A stretch of 24,874 nt of DNA from DATFGK01 sp046712825 (GTDB taxonomy: Bacteria > Actinomycetota > AC-67): assembly GCA_046712825.1 (NCBI GenBank), contig JBKKCR010000219.1, positions 1-24,874 of the forward strand, given 5' to 3'. The translations under genes were made by a program, and so were the position numbers. The notes beneath the pieces were generated by a model. It worked only from the letters and a program-made list of their open reading frames with translations, made no database searches and had not been told where the DNA came from. Positions 23,498 to 24,874 of this stretch are shown here, piece after piece (position 1 is the stretch's first letter; each line of letters starts with the position of its first letter).

Positions 23498-23787
23498 CTG
23501 CTCTCGCGGCGTTCCTCGAGCAACGCTTCGACTGCGCTTAACCCCGATGACACCCTCGGTGGCTCTGTCGTGAAGATCCACTCGGGGAAGGGCTTCTTGG
23601 CGCGCGTGATGATGCCGGCGCGCTCGAGGCGCGCGAGTCTCCCTTCGTCGTCATCTGCCTTCGCCGCCGGCTCCAGCCGCGCGACAGGGATACCGCGATC
23701 GACGATCACGACGGTCTCGCCGGCTTTCACGATGTCGAGCAGCGCGCTGAGCTTGTTCTTGGCCTCAGTTATTGTGGCTATTTTCAT
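23494..23787 (-). CDS. Phd/YefM-type antitoxin
   Basis: This 97-residue protein starts at ATG 23787. The N-terminal half MKIATITEAKNKLSALLDIVKAGETVVIVDRGIPVARLEP is the classic Phd/YefM DNA-binding and dimer fold. The C-terminal half (about 45-97) is the expected toxin-binding tail, including KKPFPEWIFTTEPPRVSSGLSAVEALLEERRESR. It neutralises the PIN toxin and normally represses its own promoter together with the toxin. A short GCTA-TTC-TAGC inverted repeat overlaps the promoter. The pairing of a Phd-type antitoxin with a PIN toxin is common in actinobacteria. A longer frame to 23841 lacks any start signal. Confidence 0.88.
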   Translation of the reverse strand: MKIATITEAKNKLSALLDIVKAGETVVIVDRGIPVARLEPAAKADDDEGRLARLERAGIITRAKKPFPEWIFTTEPPRVSSGLSAVEALLEERRESR

Positions 23788-23793
23788 ATGGCT

Positions 23794-23823
23794 AGAATAG
23801 CTCGATGACCGGCTCGCGAGCAA
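23794..23823 (-). promoter_or_regulatory. Leaderless promoter and operator-like repeat of the toxin-antitoxin operon
   Basis: On the minus strand TTGCTC (23818-23823), 18 bp, TATTCT (23794-23799) and 6 nt lead to ATG 23787, with no Shine-Dalgarno. GCTA-TTC-TAGC (23791-23801) is an inverted repeat centred on the -10, the usual place for autorepression of such operons. Confidence 0.5.
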
Positions 23824-23834
23824 GAGCGCTCGGC

Positions 23835-23864
23835 TTGACACCCCCAGTCCGTCCTGGGGATACT
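23835..23864 (+). promoter_or_regulatory. Promoter of the third LLM gene with inverted repeat in the spacer
   Basis: TTGACA (23835-23840), a perfect -35 match, is followed after 18 bp by GATACT (23859-23864, four of six matches). The spacer contains CCCCAG-N6-CTGGGG (23842-23859), a 6-bp inverted repeat that would let a bound regulator block polymerase. The predicted transcript starts near 23871 and has a leader of about 45 nt. Confidence 0.5.
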
Positions 23865-23888
23865 TCTGTTCGCAATCTGAACCGACCG

Positions 23889-23902
23889 TTCGCTAGAGCG
23901 AA
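23889..23902. promoter_or_regulatory. Second inverted repeat in the leader of the third LLM gene
   Basis: TTCGCT-AG-AGCGAA is a perfect 14-bp inverted repeat ending 3 nt before the GGAGG ribosome site (23906-23910). It differs in sequence from the spacer repeat, so a second regulator or an RNA hairpin near the ribosome site is possible. Confidence 0.4.
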
Positions 23903-23916
23903 TACGGAGGTGGGCG

Positions 23917-24874
23917 ATGAAGCTCGACCTGCTCTACGAGATCGACGTGCCGAAGCCGTGGGGCAAGCCCCACCCGTACGGCCAGCGCGAGGCCGAGCAG
24001 AAGGCCTACAAGGAGGCGATCGAGCAGATAAAGCTCGGCGATCGGGTGGGCTTCCACACCGTGTGGTGTGTCGAGCATCACTTCCGCGAAGGCCGTTCGC
24101 ACTCGCCGTCCAGTGAGGTCGTGCTCGGCGCCCTGAGCCAGGCGACCCAGAACATCCGGCTCGGCTTCGGCGTAACGCTGATGCCGTTCGGATTCATCCA
24201 CCCGGCCCGCGTTGCCGAGAAGGTCGCGACCGTCGACGTCCTGAGCGGCGGCCGCGTCGAGTGGGGCACCGGCCGCTCGACGCCGATGGAGCAGACGGCC
24301 TTCAACGTCGACCGCGAGAAGTCCCGCGATCACTGGAAGGAAGCGATCGAGATCGTCTGCGGCATGTGGGAGAGCGAGTACTTCGAGTACCACTCGCCGA
24401 GCTTCGATTTCCCGCGACGCATGGTCACGCCGAAGCCCGTCCAGGACCCGCACCCGCCGGCGTGGATGGCCGCGACGAGTCAGGGCTCGAGCGCCGTCGC
24501 CGGCAAGATGGGACTCGGCCTGCTCTCGTTCGCGATCATGCAGCCGATCTCCAAGATGGCCGAGCACATCCGCGACTACCGCGAGGCACAGAAGACCGCG
24601 AAGCCGCTCACCCGCGTCCAGAACAACCGCGTCGCCGCGTACACGCTCGTCCACTGCGCCGACACGTTCGCGCAGTGCGAGGAGAACGGGATCTGGGACT
24701 CGGTGTGGTGGTGGTACAAGAACCTCTCCGAGTTCACGCTGGAGTGGGAGTTCCCTCATCTGCCCAAGGAGGAGCAGGACCGGATGTTCCCGCTCCTGAA
24801 GAAGCACAGCGAGGGCGACTTCGACGTCAAGGCGTTCAGTGACGCCGACATGATCATCGTGGGCGACCCGGACC
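23917..24874 (+). CDS. LLM-class luciferase-like monooxygenase/oxidoreductase 3 (partial)
   Basis: The frame opens at ATG 23917, 6 nt after GGAGG, and is still open at the right edge (319 residues seen). It begins MKLDLLYEIDVPKPW and contains FHTVWCVEHHFREG, ATQNIRLGFGVTLMPFGFIHPARVAEKVATVDVLSGGRVEWGTGRSTPMEQTAFNVD and HWKEAIEIVCGMWES, then VTPKPVQDPHPPAWMAATSQGSSAVAGKMGLGLLSF. This is the longer luciferase-type group with the conserved EHHF and SGGRVEWGTGR segments, usually flavin-dependent. The substrate is unknown. It is the only LLM gene here with a consensus-like -35, a leader and two inverted repeats, so it is probably strongly and conditionally expressed. Confidence 0.88.
   Translation, partial: MKLDLLYEIDVPKPWGKPHPYGQREAEQKAYKEAIEQIKLGDRVGFHTVWCVEHHFREGRSHSPSSEVVLGALSQATQNIRLGFGVTLMPFGFIHPARVAEKVATVDVLSGGRVEWGTGRSTPMEQTAFNVDREKSRDHWKEAIEIVCGMWESEYFEYHSPSFDFPRRMVTPKPVQDPHPPAWMAATSQGSSAVAGKMGLGLLSFAIMQPISKMAEHIRDYREAQKTAKPLTRVQNNRVAAYTLVHCADTFAQCEENGIWDSVWWWYKNLSEFTLEWEFPHLPKEEQDRMFPLLKKHSEGDFDVKAFSDADMIIVGDPD

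Overview
The window looks like chromosomal DNA of a high-GC, probably uncultured member of the Actinomycetota. The evidence is strong G/C third-position bias, three luciferase-like (LLM class, probably F420-dependent) oxidoreductases, a WS/DGAT acyltransferase, a DUF4328 protein, an AtsD-type long sulfatase, a TetR regulator, and many starts without a Shine-Dalgarno sequence but with a -10-like hexamer about 6 nt upstream (leaderless mRNAs). I see no tRNA, rRNA, CRISPR array, insertion sequence or phage gene. Genes are packed tightly and no gene-free stretch reaches 300 bases.

Layout. 1-434 (-): N-terminal part of an NDP-forming acyl-CoA synthetase, running off the left edge. 547-2946 (+): secreted Ntn-hydrolase acylase of the aculeacin/PvdQ type. 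2999-4633 (+): acyl-CoA synthetase. 4602-6173 (-): membrane protein with DUF4328, overlapping the previous gene tail to tail. 6335-7935 (-): membrane-anchored alpha/beta hydrolase plus TfoX-N protein, coupled by a TGATG overlap. 8007-10375 (+): WS/DGAT and a cyclase-family hydrolase. 10376-16944 (-): two tandem giant fusion proteins. 17016-18391 (+): LLM oxidoreductase plus DUF1232 membrane protein. 18416-19710 (+): isochorismatase-fold protein plus TetR regulator. 19747-22023 (+): arylsulfatase. 22040-23038 (-): second LLM oxidoreductase. 23066-23787 (-): PIN toxin and Phd/YefM antitoxin. 23917 to the right edge (+): third LLM oxidoreductase with a strong-looking promoter.

The most unusual content is the tandem pair at 10376-13612 and 13663-16944. 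Each chain carries an N-terminal cytosolic class III nucleotidyl cyclase, one transmembrane helix, a seven-repeat YVTN/NHL-like beta-propeller and a complete family-5 (oligopeptide/dipeptide type) solute-binding domain. No ABC permease or ATPase gene lies nearby. I infer single-chain receptor cyclases in which an importer-type binding protein serves as a sensor. The cyclase halves are nearly identical while the binding domains have diverged, as expected for paralogues sensing different ligands with one output.

A second thread is regulation. The same 18-bp palindrome (TCTGACG-N3-CGTCAGA core) sits in the promoter of the isochorismatase-TetR operon and, about 18 kb away, in the promoter of the acyl-CoA synthetase gene at the left edge. 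This suggests a small autoregulated TetR regulon. Several genes share a leaderless promoter layout, TTGCnn, 17-18 bp, nAnnnT, 6 nt, ATG, seen most clearly for both fusion genes, the left-edge gene and the antitoxin. Overall the window suits acyl-CoA/lipid and xenobiotic-type metabolism with its own sensory and regulatory genes.
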